From positions 1-5,818 of the forward strand of contig DPZW01000085.1 of assembly GCA_003536545.1 (NCBI GenBank): DNA of 5,818 nt. The letters run 5' to 3'. Of the stretch, positions 4,996 to 5,818 are shown in pieces. The notes beneath the pieces were generated by a model. The model did no database searches. It was not told where the DNA came from and saw only the letters and a list, made by a program, of their open reading frames with translations. A program made the translations under genes and the position numbers. How positions within the stretch are numbered: position 1 is the stretch's first letter; every line of letters begins with the position of its first letter. Origin of the DNA: Rhodospirillaceae bacterium. Its GTDB lineage: Bacteria > Pseudomonadota > Alphaproteobacteria > UBA11073.

Positions 4996-5818
4996 TTAGG
5001 CGGAACGCACCATTTTCTCGGGCCGCACCAATTCATCAAACTTTGCAGGATCAATTAAGTTCAATTCGGCGGCTGCTTCTTTTAATGTCAGGTTCTTGGC
5101 ATGGGCCAGTTTGGCGATTTTGGCCGCGTTATCGTAACCCACATGCGGGTTCAGCGCGGTGACCAGCATCAGGCTTTCAGACAAAAGCTTTTGAATACGA
5201 GCCTCGTTCGGCTCAATGCCCACAATGCAGTTATCCGTAAAGCTGCGGCAGCCATCGGCCAGCAGGCGGATGGATTGTAGCACATTATATATAATGACTG
5301 GCTTGAAAACGTTCAGTTCAAAATGCCCGTTGCTACCCGCAACCGTGACGGCAACGTTATTACCCATTACTTGCGCGCAAACCATGGTTAAGGCTTCGGA
5401 CTGCGTGGGGTTCACCTTGCCGGGCATGATGGATGAGCCAGGTTCGTTTTCCGGCAACAAAATTTCACCAATGCCGCAACGCGGGCCAGAGCCGAGCAGG
5501 CGGATATCATTCGCAATTTTCATCAAAGATGCAGCCAGTGTGTTCAACGCGCCTGATGCTTCAACCAATGCATCATGCGCCGCCATGGCTTCAAATTTAT
5601 TCGGCGCGGTGACGAATGGCAGGCCGGTGATGTCAGAGACTTTTTTGGCAAAGGCTTCGGCAAAACCAACCTTGGCGTTTAATCCTGTACCAACTGCTGT
5701 GCCGCCCTGTGCCAGTTCATACAGGCGGGGCAGGGGAAGCTTCACGCGCGTAATGCCGTATTCAATTTGCTTGGCGTAACCACTGAATTCCTGGCCCAGC
5801 GTCAACGGTACCGCATCC
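4996..5818 (-). CDS. fumC: Class II fumarate hydratase (fumarase C); partial, C-terminal about 274 residues
   Basis: Fumarase C interconverts fumarate and L-malate in the TCA cycle as an iron-independent cytoplasmic homotetramer. The frame is open through the right edge of the window; the visible part begins DAVPLTLGQEFSGY, equivalent to about D191 of E. coli FumC, so the catalytic His of the THLQD motif lies just outside. Seen here are GGTAVGTGLN (substrate-binding loop region), the fumarate lyase signature GSSIMPGKVNPTQSE (GSSIMPGKVN at 5410-5439), with the flexible-loop Ser and the Lys/Asn of the active site, and the C-terminal NPHVGYDNAAKIAKLAH and FDELVRPEKMV typical of fumarases rather than aspartases. 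Visible length fits the C-terminal half of a roughly 460-residue enzyme. A TTG at 5805 is internal and not a start. The gene ends 18 bp before yceI. Confidence 0.96.
   Translation of the reverse strand, partial: DAVPLTLGQEFSGYAKQIEYGITRVKLPLPRLYELAQGGTAVGTGLNAKVGFAEAFAKKVSDITGLPFVTAPNKFEAMAAHDALVEASGALNTLAASLMKIANDIRLLGSGPRCGIGEILLPENEPGSSIMPGKVNPTQSEALTMVCAQVMGNNVAVTVAGSNGHFELNVFKPVIIYNVLQSIRLLADGCRSFTDNCIVGIEPNEARIQKLLSESLMLVTALNPHVGYDNAAKIAKLAHAKNLTLKEAAAELNLIDPAKFDELVRPEKMVRSA

Noticed and set aside
5216..5779. A 187-codon plus-strand frame opposite fumC
   Set aside because: It is antisense to strongly conserved fumarase sequence, and its protein has no recognisable domain. The same holds for the other plus-strand frames opposite nrdA, yceI and the glycosyltransferase-like gene.
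4996..5805. A 269-residue protein starting at TTG 5805 as a complete fumarase-like gene
   Set aside because: The frame stays open to the window edge and the residues before the TTG (DAVP) are conserved fumarase sequence, so this is the C-terminal part of a longer gene.

Overview
The window reads as chromosomal DNA of a Gram-negative bacterium, most likely an alphaproteobacterium. The large ribonucleotide reductase subunit belongs to the short, cone-less type I recall from Sphingomonas-like genomes. The main intergenic region is dense in GANTC, the CcrM methylation site typical of Alphaproteobacteria. A secreted YceI protein and a YgjV-type inner-membrane protein fit a diderm envelope. I cannot place it to genus. 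No mobile element, CRISPR array, tRNA or rRNA was seen.

All six genes lie on the minus strand, so transcription runs from high to low coordinates. Block 1 (about 5818 to 2894) holds the C-terminal part of a class II fumarase (fumC), a YceI-family secreted protein, a putative GT-A-type glycosyltransferase-like protein of unknown function, and a YgjV-family membrane protein. Gaps are 18, 39 and 2 bp, so this is probably one transcription unit, with a small hairpin between yceI and the glycosyltransferase-like gene. Block 2 (2585 to 1) is nrdA followed after 50 bp by the start of nrdB, cut by the window edge. Together these encode a class I ribonucleotide reductase that makes dNTPs.

The 308-bp region between the blocks (2586-2893) is the most informative non-coding stretch. 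It holds a pair of NrdR-box-like palindromes exactly 31 bp apart (centre to centre), a perfect 12-bp inverted repeat spanning 112 bp with a second GC-rich stem nested inside, a candidate sigma70-type promoter overlapping a third NrdR-like palindrome, and five GANTC sites. This points to control of the nrdAB operon by NrdR, possibly with a cell-cycle methylation layer and a structured leader. The proximal NrdR-like box overlaps the most upstream possible nrdA start (GTG at 2585), so the real start may be further downstream, for example ATG at 2456.

Most genes are ordinary housekeeping genes. The less explained parts are the nrd control region and the glycosyltransferase-like/YgjV pair. I saw nothing that amounts to a convincing new multi-gene system.
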